Of a stretch of DNA of 64,000 nucleotides, positions 25,152 to 32,905 are shown one piece after another. How positions within the stretch are numbered: position 1 is the stretch's first letter; every line of letters begins with the position of its first letter. A program made the translations under genes and the position numbers. The notes beneath the pieces were generated by a model that made no database searches, was not told the DNA's origin, and worked only from the letters and a program-made list of their open reading frames with translations. The DNA comes from Streptomyces sp. NBC_01306. GTDB taxonomy: Bacteria > Actinomycetota > Actinomycetes > Streptomycetales > Streptomycetaceae. Where the stretch lies: contig NZ_JAPEPC010000001.1 in NCBI RefSeq assembly GCF_026340465.1, positions 868,001 to 932,000 on the forward strand. Reading direction: 5' to 3'.

Positions 25152-26036
25152 TCAGCCCTCGTCGAGGATGACGGAGCGGGTGAGGTGGCGCGGCGAGTCC
25201 GGGTCGAGGCCGCGCGCGGCCGCGATGGCGACGGCGAGGCGCTGCGCCCGTACCAGCTCGGCGAGCGGGTCGAGACCGCCCGCCACCCACATCCCGCCGG
25301 TGGCGCGGACCTGCTCCTCCAGGCCCTCGGGGGTCTCGCCGAACATCCAGGTGGCGGTGCCCTCGGTGGTGATACTGATCGGACCGTGGCGGTACTCCAT
25401 GGCCGGGTACGCCTCGGTCCAGGAGAGCGACGCCTCCCGCATCTTCAGCGCGGCCTCCTGCGCCAGGCCGTTGCTCCAGCCGCGGCCGAGGAAGGTGAAC
25501 TGCGAGCAGTCGACGAGCCCTTCGGGCAGCGGCTCGGTGAGCGCGGTCCGCCCGTCGGCCACGACGGCGTCCGTGTGCAGGCCGAGGTGGGCGCGGAACA
25601 GGGTGAGCGCGGTGGTGGCGAACCGGGTCTGGACGACGGACTGCTCGTCGGCGAAGTCGAGGACGACGATGTCGTCCGCGGCCTCCATGACCGGCGTCTT
25701 GGGGTCACCGGTGACGGCGGTCGTCCGGGCCTGTCCGCGTACCTTGCCGAGGAGTTCGAGCACCTCGGTCGTGGTGCCCGAGCGGCTGAGCGCGATCACC
25801 CGGTCGTAGCTGCGGCTGAAGGGGAACTCGGACGCGGCGAAGGCGTCGGTCTCGCCCTGGCCCGCCCCTTCCCGCAGCGCGGCCACGGCCTGCGCCATGA
25901 ACCACGAGGTACCGCAGCCGACGATCGCGACGCGCTCCCCGGCGGCCGGCAGCGCCGCCGCCTGGCTCCCGGCCAGCGCCGCTGCGCGCTCCCAGCACTC
26001 GGGCTGACTGGCCAGCTCGTTCTGGACATGGCTCAT
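25152..26036 (-). CDS. SIS domain sugar isomerase/deaminase (AgaS-like)
   Basis: A 294-residue protein with two SIS sugar-phosphate-binding domains. GERVAIVGCGTSWFMAQAVA begins the first, LSRSGTTTEVLELLGKV is the Ser/Thr-rich phosphate loop, and FLGRGWSNGLAQEAALKMRE opens the second, as in GlmS and AgaS isomerase domains. AYPAMEYRHGPISI holds the His/Glu typical of the amino-sugar-phosphate isomerase/deaminase site. This fits a galactosamine-6-P or similar amino-sugar deaminase. It lacks the N-terminal glutaminase domain of GlmS, so it would act in breakdown. The gene starts just inside the divergent regulatory region with the DeoR gene and is followed by the aldolase after 3 bp. Confidence 0.92.
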   Translation of the reverse strand: MSHVQNELASQPECWERAAALAGSQAAALPAAGERVAIVGCGTSWFMAQAVAALREGAGQGETDAFAASEFPFSRSYDRVIALSRSGTTTEVLELLGKVRGQARTTAVTGDPKTPVMEAADDIVVLDFADEQSVVQTRFATTALTLFRAHLGLHTDAVVADGRTALTEPLPEGLVDCSQFTFLGRGWSNGLAQEAALKMREASLSWTEAYPAMEYRHGPISITTEGTATWMFGETPEGLEEQVRATGGMWVAGGLDPLAELVRAQRLAVAIAAARGLDPDSPRHLTRSVILDEG

Positions 26037-26059
26037 GCTGATCCACCCCTCAAGGTAAT

Positions 26060-26116
26060 GATTGTTTCTGCAAGATACTGCGTTGTTTCAAGCACAATCA
26101 AGCACGTAGACGTTTC
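26060..26116. promoter_or_regulatory. Candidate DeoR operators in the divergent aga-like/DeoR promoter region
   Basis: TTGTTTC occurs at 26062-26068 and 26083-26089 (spacing 21 bp, two helix turns). TCAAGCAC occurs at 26088-26095 and 26098-26105 (spacing 10 bp, one turn). GATTGT (26060-26065) and ACAATC (26094-26099) form a wide inverted repeat. Plausible promoters are TTGTTT-18-TAGACG (26083-26112) for deoR and TTGATT-18-TATCTT on the minus strand for the SIS gene. The helical phasing is what DeoR tetramers use. Confidence 0.55.
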
Positions 26117-26160
26117 TGGGTTAAGGTCACAGCGTTCCACCGAAGAGGAGAGTGCGAGAG

Positions 26161-26946
26161 ATGTCCCAGTCCCGCGACGCGCGTTGGAAGGCACTCCTGG
26201 AACTGCTCGTCGAGCAGGGCCGCCTCGATGTCGAAGCGGCGGCTCTCGCGCTCGACGTCTCGGCCGCCACCATCAGGCGCGATTTCGACCAACTCGCCCA
26301 GCAGCAGATGCTGGTGCGCACCCGTGGCGGCGCCGTGGTCCACGGTGTCAGCTACGAACTCCCGCTGCGCTACAAGACGGCCCGGCGCGCCTCCGAGAAG
26401 CAGCGCATCGCGCAGGCCGTGGCCGAGCTGATCACCGCGGGCGAGGCGGTCGGCCTGACCGGCGGCACCACCACCACGGAGGTGGCCCGCGCCCTCGCCG
26501 TCCGGCCCGACCTGGCGTCCGGCACCCCGGCGCTCACGGTCGTGACCAACGCGCTGAACATCGCCAACGAGCTGGCGATCAGGCCCCAGTTCAAGATCGT
26601 GGTGACCGGCGGGGTGGCCCGCCCCCAGTCGTACGAGCTGACGGGCCCCCTCGCCGACGGCGTACTCGGCCAGATCACCATGGACACCGCCGTGCTCGGG
26701 GTGAACGGCTTCGATGTCGTCCATGGCGCCGCCGCGCACCACGAGGACGAGGCGGGCATCAACCGGCTGCTGTGCGAGCGCGCCGAGCGGGTGGTCGTCG
26801 CAGCGGACTCCACCAAGCTCGGGACCCGCGCCTTCGCCAGGATCTGCACCACCGACCAGGTGGACACCCTGGTCACGGACACCGGCATCAGTGAGGAGAT
26901 GACCGCTCTCTTCACCGATGCCGGTGTCGAGGTCATCGCGGTGTGA
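26161..26946 (+). CDS. DeoR/GlpR family transcriptional regulator
   Basis: A 261-residue repressor of sugar catabolism. Residues 1-60 form the winged helix-turn-helix (GRLDVEAAALALDVSAATIRR, DFDQLAQQQMLVRTRGGAV), as in GlpR/AgaR/DeoR. Residues about 70-250 form the sugar-phosphate sensor: GLTGGTTTTEVARALAVR, VVTNALNIANELA, and VVVAADSTKLGTRAFARI contain the phosphate-binding residues. The ligand is probably a phosphorylated intermediate of the adjacent pathway. ATG 26161 has a GAGGAGAG site 11-18 nt upstream. The gene is divergent from the SIS-aldolase pair and its last 14 bp overlap the 3' end of the Gfo/Idh gene on the other strand. Confidence 0.95.
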   Translation: MSQSRDARWKALLELLVEQGRLDVEAAALALDVSAATIRRDFDQLAQQQMLVRTRGGAVVHGVSYELPLRYKTARRASEKQRIAQAVAELITAGEAVGLTGGTTTTEVARALAVRPDLASGTPALTVVTNALNIANELAIRPQFKIVVTGGVARPQSYELTGPLADGVLGQITMDTAVLGVNGFDVVHGAAAHHEDEAGINRLLCERAERVVVAADSTKLGTRAFARICTTDQVDTLVTDTGISEEMTALFTDAGVEVIAV

Positions 26947-28150
26947 GCGCCGGGGCCGCGTCCTGCGCGCCCCGCTGCTGGCCCGACTCGAAGTAGGCGA
27001 TCAGTTCCGGGTCGAGCGGCGGCACGTCGTACGGCGTCCCGCCGGCCCGCAACGACTGTGTGGCCATCACTCCGGCGGCCACACTCATCCGGGCGGCGAC
27101 CGGCGAGGTGTCGGTCACTCCGCCGTCCCTGGCGAAGCGGCAGAACTCACCGATGATCCGCTCGTCCGAACCGCCGTGCGAGCCCTTCGAATCCGGCACC
27201 TTGTAGACCACGTCGGCGTCGGCACGGTAGCCGGTCGGACCGGTGTTCCAGACCTTGACCTCGTCGCCCGGCCGGTCGCCGAAGTTCTCCAGCCGGCCCT
27301 CGGTCCCGATGACCGTGTAGTTACGGAAGTAGTCGGGGCTGAAGTGGCACTGCTGGTAGGCGGCGATCACGCCGTTGTCCAGCCGCATGTTCATGACGGA
27401 CACGTCCTCGACGTCCACCACGTGGTGGAGGTCCTTGCGGGTGGCCGGCGGCCAGTCGAACTCCCGCAGCCAGCCGTCGGGCCTCGGCGTGCCCGGCTCG
27501 CGGCGCGGCAGGTCCCCGTACATCATCAGGTCGCCCATGGCGTTGACGCGTGAGGTGTAGCCGTTGGCCAGCCAGTGCACCACGTCGATGTCGTGGGCGG
27601 CCTTCTGGAGCAGCAGCCCGGTGGTGCGGGTGCGGTCGGCGTGCCAGTCCTTGAAGTAGTAGTCGCCGCCGTACGAGACGAAGTGCCGCACCCACACGGT
27701 CTTCGGCTCACCGATGTCGCCGCGCGCGATGATGTCGCGCATCAGCCGGACCACACCCATGTGGCGCATGTTGTGGCCGACGTAGAGCCGGGTGCCGGTC
27801 TCGTGGGCGGTGCGCAGGATGGTGTCGCACTGCTCGACGGTGATGCCGAGCGGCTTCTCCACGTACACCGGCTTGCCCGCACGCAGGATGTCGCAGGCGA
27901 CGGCCTCATGGGTGTCGTCGGGGGTGGCCACGATGACGGCATCAATGTCGTCAACGAGGTTGCCGTCGAGCAGCTTGCGGTAGTCGTCCACGGCGACCGC
28001 CCCGGCGAACCGGTCCGCCACCTTGGCCCGCACGGCGGGGTCGGTGTCGGCGACGGCGGCCACGACGGACCCGGCGCCGGGACGGTGGGCGGCATCGGCC
28101 AGATTGGCCCGCAAACCGAGGCCGACCACACCGATACGGAGGTCTTGCAT
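26933..28150 (-). CDS. Gfo/Idh/MocA family oxidoreductase
   Basis: A 405-residue NAD(P)-dependent sugar oxidoreductase. The Rossmann domain opens with LRIGVVGLGLRANLADAAH; AVIVATPDDTHEAVA and YVEKPLGITVEQCD (EKP motif) are the family signatures. The catalytic His/Lys region HDIDVVHWLANGYTSRVNAM lies in the C-terminal half. The FMDP-like DWPPATRKDLHHVVDVEDVS is a long insert. The start at ATG 28150 has an AAGGAG site, whereas upstream in-frame starts do not. It lies 47 bp after the solute-binding protein gene on the same strand, so it belongs to the importer operon. It probably oxidises or epimerises the imported sugar or its phosphate. Confidence 0.94.
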   Translation of the reverse strand: MQDLRIGVVGLGLRANLADAAHRPGAGSVVAAVADTDPAVRAKVADRFAGAVAVDDYRKLLDGNLVDDIDAVIVATPDDTHEAVACDILRAGKPVYVEKPLGITVEQCDTILRTAHETGTRLYVGHNMRHMGVVRLMRDIIARGDIGEPKTVWVRHFVSYGGDYYFKDWHADRTRTTGLLLQKAAHDIDVVHWLANGYTSRVNAMGDLMMYGDLPRREPGTPRPDGWLREFDWPPATRKDLHHVVDVEDVSVMNMRLDNGVIAAYQQCHFSPDYFRNYTVIGTEGRLENFGDRPGDEVKVWNTGPTGYRADADVVYKVPDSKGSHGGSDERIIGEFCRFARDGGVTDTSPVAARMSVAAGVMATQSLRAGGTPYDVPPLDPELIAYFESGQQRGAQDAAPALTPR

Positions 28151-28197
28151 GGTGCTCCTTGAACGCAGTTGTGCGGATGCGGTGGCGGTACGGCCGG

Positions 28198-29847
28198 TCA
28201 CTTGGTGGTCAGCGCGATGGACTTCTCGAACTCGGCGCGGATCTTGTCACCGCCGCCGGAGCGCCAGGTGCGCACCAGGCCGTCGTACGCCGAGATCGGC
28301 TTGCGTCCGGCGACGATGTCCTTGATGCCGTCATTGACGGCCATCGTCAGGGAGGCACCCTGGCTGGCGTTCGTGTCCGAGTAGTGGCCGACCGTCGGGT
28401 TGATCACGGCCATGGCGATGAGCTTCTTCTGCCAGTCGTGGATCCGGCGCGTCAGATCGGCCTGGCCCGGCAGGTAGAGGTACTCGGGCGCGTTGGCCAG
28501 GAAGGAGACCGGCATACCCGTCGTCACAGCTTCCGCGTTGCCCTTGTCCGTCAGCTCGACGTCGCCCTTCGCGGTGCGGTGGAAGTGCGTTCCCTCGATC
28601 CCGTTGTCGAGGAACAGCCGCTCCTCGGTGCCGAACGGGGCAGCGAGGTAGTCGAGGACCTTGAGGAGCATGTCCAGACGCTTCTTGTCGGCCTTCTTGT
28701 TGATCGCGGTGAAGCCGACCGAGCCCAGACCGTAGTAGAAGTGCGGGGTCACCCCGGCCTTCGCCGCGAACGGAAGGATCATCCCGAAGGGGAAGTTGTA
28801 CGTCTTGACGTCCACCAGGAAGGAGGGGAAGGACTGGACGTACGCACCGAGGGAGCCCTGCGCCATCTTCTCGCGGGTCGTGGTGAGGTTCGGGTCCGGC
28901 CAGAACAGCCCGGCCTTGCTCACCTTGACGCCGAATTCCAGCGCCTCACGGAATTCATCGGTCTCGAACTGGTGGGTCAGCTTGCCGTTCCTCAGGGACC
29001 AGGCAGACGGCGCGCCGAACCACTGGGCGTACATGCCGACATGGTTCACATAAGCGGGCTCCAGAACGTACTTGTGGCGTTTGGCGTCCAGCAGTTCCTT
29101 GCCCTTGGCGAGGAAGTCCTCGGCGCTGGTGAACGTGGCACCGCCGACCGGCTTCCAGAAGTCCTCATTGGTGACATAGACCTGGCCCATGCGGCCGTAC
29201 GCCACCGGGATGCCGAAGATCTTGCCGTTGATGACGGCCGTCTTCCAGGCGAATTCCGGGAGGTTGGCGAGGTTCGGGTACTTCTTGACCGCGTCGCCCG
29301 AGAGGTGCGCTGTGAGGTCCTGGAACTTCGCGTCCAGCAGCTCGGGGATCCTGCGCAGCCCCTGGTTCGGGGGAATCCATACGAGATCGGGGATCTCGCC
29401 GCCCGCTATCGCCGCATTGAATTTGGACGAGTAGCTGTCGTCGGTGGTCTCGACGACGATGTTCATCCTGAATTCGGAGCCCAGGCGCTTGTTGAGCTCC
29501 TTCCAGTACGCGTTCTTCCCCATCGCGGGGGCCGGCGTCGTGAAGGTCTCGGTCAGCGCGGTGATCGGGGAGCCGTCACCGGGCGGCGCGGCGACCGACT
29601 TGACGAGGTTCTTCGGGTAGCGGAGGTAGGCGGCGTCCAGGCCTTCGGCGCTGCCCGCGAGGTCCGGCGCCGCGACCTTGGCGGGCACGTACGTCGGGAG
29701 TTTGACCTTGTTGAACGCTTCGGCGCCCTTGCCCGCGGCGGCGGTCCCGGTGGAACACCCGGTGAGCGTCGACATTCCGGTGGCGGCGAGTCCGATGACG
29801 CCCGCTGCGCCGAGGAACGTACGCCTGTTGACGTGCTGAGAAGACAT
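28198..29847 (-). CDS. LplA-type solute-binding lipoprotein, Tat-exported
   Basis: A 549-residue sugar-binding lipoprotein. NRRTFLGAAGVIGLAATGMS is a twin-arginine signal ending in the lipobox STLTGC, whose Cys is the lipidation site. Mature sequence shows TETFTTPAPAMGKNAYWKEL and TTDDSYSSKFNAAIAGGEIPDLVWIP, the usual LplA-like N-terminal lobe, then many aromatic residues for sugar stacking. The length (over 500) is typical of LplA/YtcQ-type receptors for complex carbohydrates. The start at ATG 29847 follows a CAGGAGAA site. It lies 34 bp after the permease gene. No ATPase is present in the operon, so the pump probably uses a shared MsiK-type ATPase encoded elsewhere, as is known in Streptomyces. 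Confidence 0.93.
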   Translation of the reverse strand: MSSQHVNRRTFLGAAGVIGLAATGMSTLTGCSTGTAAAGKGAEAFNKVKLPTYVPAKVAAPDLAGSAEGLDAAYLRYPKNLVKSVAAPPGDGSPITALTETFTTPAPAMGKNAYWKELNKRLGSEFRMNIVVETTDDSYSSKFNAAIAGGEIPDLVWIPPNQGLRRIPELLDAKFQDLTAHLSGDAVKKYPNLANLPEFAWKTAVINGKIFGIPVAYGRMGQVYVTNEDFWKPVGGATFTSAEDFLAKGKELLDAKRHKYVLEPAYVNHVGMYAQWFGAPSAWSLRNGKLTHQFETDEFREALEFGVKVSKAGLFWPDPNLTTTREKMAQGSLGAYVQSFPSFLVDVKTYNFPFGMILPFAAKAGVTPHFYYGLGSVGFTAINKKADKKRLDMLLKVLDYLAAPFGTEERLFLDNGIEGTHFHRTAKGDVELTDKGNAEAVTTGMPVSFLANAPEYLYLPGQADLTRRIHDWQKKLIAMAVINPTVGHYSDTNASQGASLTMAVNDGIKDIVAGRKPISAYDGLVRTWRSGGGDKIRAEFEKSIALTTK

Positions 29848-29881
29848 GATTCTCCTGGAAAGGCAGGATCGGTGAGAGGGG

Positions 29882-30820
29882 TCAGCCCTTGACGGCGCCC
29901 GTGAGGACACCCTTGGCGAAGTGCTTCTGCAGGAAGGGATAGACCAGCAGGATCGGCACGAGCGCGATGATCAGCACGGCCATCTGGAGCGAGATCGAGG
30001 GCGGCAGCACATTCACGCCGAGTGCGTGGGCGTTGATCGTCTCGCCCTGGACGACATACGAGCGAAGGATGACCTGGAGCGGGTATTTCCCCGAGTCGTT
30101 CATGAACAGCAGCGCGTTGAAGAAGCTGTTCCAGTAACTGACCGCGTAGAAGAGACCCGCCACCGCGATGACGGCCTTGGACAGCGGCAGCACGATGCGG
30201 CAGAGAATGGCCAGTTCACCCGCGCCGTCGAGGCGGGCGGCCTCGTACAGCTCGGTGGGAATTCCCTGGAAGAACGCCCGCACCACGATCACGTTGAACA
30301 CATTGAGCAGGACCGGCAGGATCAGCGACGCATAGCTGTCGAGCAGACCGAGCTGCTGCACCACGAGATACGTGGGGATGATGCCCGGCGCGAAGAGGAA
30401 GGTGCCGAGCACGATGAGCAGGATGGGCTTGCCCATCAGCATTCCGGGCCGGGAGAGGCCGTAGGCCAGTGTGACCGTGCAGAGCAGGCTGAGCGCGGTG
30501 CCGATCAGGGTGATCCCGATGCTCACCAGCGTCGCCCGGGTCACCACACCGCCCTGGAGCAGCACGTTGTACGCCTGGAACGTCGGGTGGTGCGGGATGA
30601 GGACGTAACCGCCGCGCGCCTCCAGCTCCTTCTGGCCGGCCAGGCTGGTGCCGAGCGCCAGCAGGAACGGGTACGTCACCATGACCACGATCAGGGCGAG
30701 CGCGAGCGCCTTCGCGCCCTGGCCGAACCAGCTGGGGCGTTCCATCCACGGTGGCCGCTGCCCGCCGGACCGCAGCCGGGCCAGGTAGTTCTCTCGCTTC
30801 GGAGCGACTGACGTGGTCAT
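29882..30820 (-). CDS. Carbohydrate ABC transporter permease (LplC type)
   Basis: A 312-residue inner-membrane permease with six predicted hydrophobic spans (for example ALALALIVVMVTYPFLLALG, TLIGTALSLLCTVTLAYGL and MAVLIIALVPILLVYPFLQ). The cytoplasmic EAA loop is LYEAARLDGAGELAILCRIV, where the ATPase docks. It ends FAKGVLTGAVKG, the MalG/LplC signature. ATG 30820 overlaps the stop of the preceding permease (ATGA), so the two are translationally coupled. With its partner it forms the channel of the importer whose receptor is at 28198-29847. Confidence 0.95.
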   Translation of the reverse strand: MTTSVAPKRENYLARLRSGGQRPPWMERPSWFGQGAKALALALIVVMVTYPFLLALGTSLAGQKELEARGGYVLIPHHPTFQAYNVLLQGGVVTRATLVSIGITLIGTALSLLCTVTLAYGLSRPGMLMGKPILLIVLGTFLFAPGIIPTYLVVQQLGLLDSYASLILPVLLNVFNVIVVRAFFQGIPTELYEAARLDGAGELAILCRIVLPLSKAVIAVAGLFYAVSYWNSFFNALLFMNDSGKYPLQVILRSYVVQGETINAHALGVNVLPPSISLQMAVLIIALVPILLVYPFLQKHFAKGVLTGAVKG

Positions 30821-31830
30821 CGGTAGACCCCCTGCTCACCGAAGCGGTGCGCCAGCTTGTTCGCCGCGATGATCAGCCCGAGGCCGATCACGCCCTTCAT
30901 CAGCCCTGCGGCCGTGCTCATGCCCCAGTCCCCGTCGATCACACCGTGGTAGTAGACGTAGGTGTCGAGCACTTCTGACGCATCGGGTCCCACCGCGTCG
31001 CGCTGGAGCAGCATCTGCTCGAAACCGACCGAGAGAATGTCGCCGAGGCGCAGGATCAGCATCATGATGATCACCGGCCGGATCCCGGGCAGGGTGACGT
31101 GCCACATGCGCCGCCAGGTGCCCGCGCCGTCCATCGCGGCCGACTCGTACTGCGTCATGTCGATGGAGGCCATCGCGGCGAGGAAGATGATCGCGCCGTA
31201 GCCGCAGTCCTTCCAGATCATCTCCGAGGTGACGAGCACCTTGAAGGTGTCCGGGTTGCTCATGATGTTGCCGACCGCGAGGCCGTGGTTCTGCAGCAGG
31301 CTGGTGACCGTGCCGGTACCGCCGAACACCTGCTGGAACATCGCCACGACCACGACCCAGGACAGGAAGTGCGGGAGGTACACGACGGTCTGGACGAGCC
31401 GCCTGACCTTCTCCCCGACCAGGGAGTTGAGCAGCAGCGCCAGGGCGATGGGGGCCGGGAAGTAGAGGATCAGCTGGAGGACGGTGATCTCCAGCGTGTT
31501 CCGCACGGCGGACCAGAACTCCGGCTGGGCGAGCAGTGCGGTGAAGTTCTGGAAGCCGACGAACGGGCTCGACTTGAAGCCGAGGAACGGCTGGTAGTCC
31601 TGGAACGCGACGACGTTGCCGGCCAGCGGCAGATAGAAGAACACCGCGAAGTACAGGACGCCCGGCACACACAGCAGCAGAAGCATGCGGTCACGCCGGA
31701 ACCGCTGACGGAACGACGTCCGCCCGCGAGGGCGCCCGGCCGGGGTTGCGACCGGGGAAGACGGCTTGTCGTCAGGGGCTTCCGACTGAGATGTGTCCGG
31801 ACGGGGCGAAGTGGGCGCAGCGGCCGACAC
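30817..31830 (-). CDS. Carbohydrate ABC transporter permease (LplB type)
   Basis: A 337-residue permease with a Ser/Pro/Thr-rich N-terminal tail of about 50 residues and six hydrophobic spans starting MLLLLCVPGVLYFAVFFYLP. AVRNTLEITVLQLILYFPAP and FLSWVVVVAMFQQVF follow. The EAA loop is QYESAAMDGAGTWRRMWHV. GTG 31830 is chosen because GGAGG lies 5 nt before it; an in-frame start at 31887 has no such site. It is the first gene of the operon LplB-LplC-receptor-Gfo/Idh. A candidate promoter with an operator-like dyad lies about 90 nt upstream. The substrate is likely an oligosaccharide. Confidence 0.93.
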   Translation of the reverse strand: MSAAAPTSPRPDTSQSEAPDDKPSSPVATPAGRPRGRTSFRQRFRRDRMLLLLCVPGVLYFAVFFYLPLAGNVVAFQDYQPFLGFKSSPFVGFQNFTALLAQPEFWSAVRNTLEITVLQLILYFPAPIALALLLNSLVGEKVRRLVQTVVYLPHFLSWVVVVAMFQQVFGGTGTVTSLLQNHGLAVGNIMSNPDTFKVLVTSEMIWKDCGYGAIIFLAAMASIDMTQYESAAMDGAGTWRRMWHVTLPGIRPVIIMMLILRLGDILSVGFEQMLLQRDAVGPDASEVLDTYVYYHGVIDGDWGMSTAAGLMKGVIGLGLIIAANKLAHRFGEQGVYR

Positions 31831-32168
31831 AGTCACCTCCGCGTAGAGGGTGGTCAGGGGGACGCAGACCTGCCGAACCCCGTCCAAAAGCGGAATCTGG
31901 TGTTCTGGCCTGCAAGATGCACTGATCCTGCACTGTCATGGCCGGAAATGACAAGAGCTGCTCGGAAAAACCTTTGACAGCGCAGTTACGAGCACGTTTC
32001 ACGCACTCTTCGAGCACGGAACGGTCTCTGACCTGCACGGCGGCGGGGGCGCGGGGTCGCCTCAGCGGCCCCCGCCCCAACTGGGCTGCGGAGGAACGGA
32101 GTACACGCGCGGGCGGGGTGTCCGAGAACTGTCGCTTCAGAGAACCGGAGTACGCGCGGGCGTCGGCA
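31831..32168. other. 338-bp non-coding interval before the importer operon
   Basis: No gene is supported here. It holds the importer promoter (below) and a 9-bp hairpin GGCGGGGGC/GCCCCCGCC (32042-32050/32068-32076) downstream of the PPTase gene, probably its terminator. A direct repeat GGAGTAC is present at 32098-32104 and 32147-32153, followed in both copies by a GCGCGGGCG-like tail. A TTGACA at 31974-31979 lacks a matching -10. Confidence 0.5.
31925..31954 (-). promoter_or_regulatory. Predicted importer-operon promoter with overlapping dyad
   Basis: On the minus strand TTGTCA (31954-31949) and CAGGAT (31930-31925) are spaced by 18 bp, close to the Streptomyces TTGaca/tAGgaT consensus. The inverted repeat TGTCAT-8nt-ATGACA (31934-31939/31948-31953) covers the -35 and the start of the spacer. 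A repressor there would block LplB operon transcription. Transcription would start near 31918, giving a leader of about 88 nt. Confidence 0.45.
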
Positions 32169-32903
32169 TCAGTGGCCGACGGCGACCGCGGTACGGATCA
32201 GTCCGTCCTGAATCGTCCACGTTCCGTCGAACCCGGCGAGCGCCTTCCCGGCGACCACGGGGCCGGGCACGAGCAACCGTGCGGTGAACGTGCCCGCGTC
32301 CGGGTCCGGGGTGATCACGGCATCCTCGAAACCGAGCCACCGGCCGGTGATCGGGTACCAGGCCTTGTACACACTCTCCTTTGCGCTGAAGAGCAGCCGG
32401 TCCCAGCAGACCTCCGGGCGCCGGGCGGCCAGCTCCAGCAGATGCCGACGCTCCTCGGCCACCGTGACCAGCCGCAACTCCCCCTCCCCCGGCATCGGGA
32501 GGTGCGGTTCGGCGTCCATGCCCAGCGAGACCACGTCGGCCGCGCGGGCCACGGCGGCCGCACGGTACCCGGCGCAGTGCGTCATGGCGCCGACGATCCC
32601 GGCGGGCCACAGCGGCTCGCCCCGCGCACCGCGCAGGATGGCGGCGGGCGCCACACCCAGCTGGGCCAGCGCCGCGCGGGCGCAGGCCCGCGCCGTCGCG
32701 AACTCGGCCCTGCGGGAGGGCACCGCGCGCGCCACCAGCTGTTCTTCCCCGGGGAGCAGCGGGGCTGTCTCCGCGGGGTCGCCGTAGGACTCGACGAGCA
32801 CGACCGGACCGGTCCGCGACTCCTCCGCGCCCGGTGCGGACGGCCCGAACCTGCCGGTCCTCAGACCGGGCCCGGGGGTGCCCCCCGGCTGTGTCATCCG
32901 CAC
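32169..32903 (-). CDS. 4'-phosphopantetheinyl transferase (Sfp/EntD superfamily)
   Basis: A 244-residue PPTase that converts apo carrier proteins to holo form using CoA. VVSLGMDAEPHLPMPGEGEL holds the magnesium Asp and Glu (D-x-E), and RLLFSAKESVYKAWYP is the family KES...K motif for CoA binding; MTHCAGYRAAAV is the EntD-type 'HC' stretch. These fit the EntD/PptT-like class with broad specificity towards NRPS and PKS carrier domains. GTG 32903 has GAGG 8 nt upstream inside the TetR gene; ATG 32897 is possible. It follows the TetR gene by 2 bp and is likely co-transcribed. No NRPS or PKS gene lies in the window. Confidence 0.9.
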   Translation of the reverse strand: MRMTQPGGTPGPGLRTGRFGPSAPGAEESRTGPVVLVESYGDPAETAPLLPGEEQLVARAVPSRRAEFATARACARAALAQLGVAPAAILRGARGEPLWPAGIVGAMTHCAGYRAAAVARAADVVSLGMDAEPHLPMPGEGELRLVTVAEERRHLLELAARRPEVCWDRLLFSAKESVYKAWYPITGRWLGFEDAVITPDPDAGTFTARLLVPGPVVAGKALAGFDGTWTIQDGLIRTAVAVGH

Positions 32904-32905
32904 GG

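Noticed and set aside
31974-31979. TTGACA -35-like hexamer on the + strand near the importer operon
   Set aside because: No acceptable -10 lies 16-19 bp downstream and no + strand gene follows until the far side of the PPTase and TetR genes, so it is probably chance.
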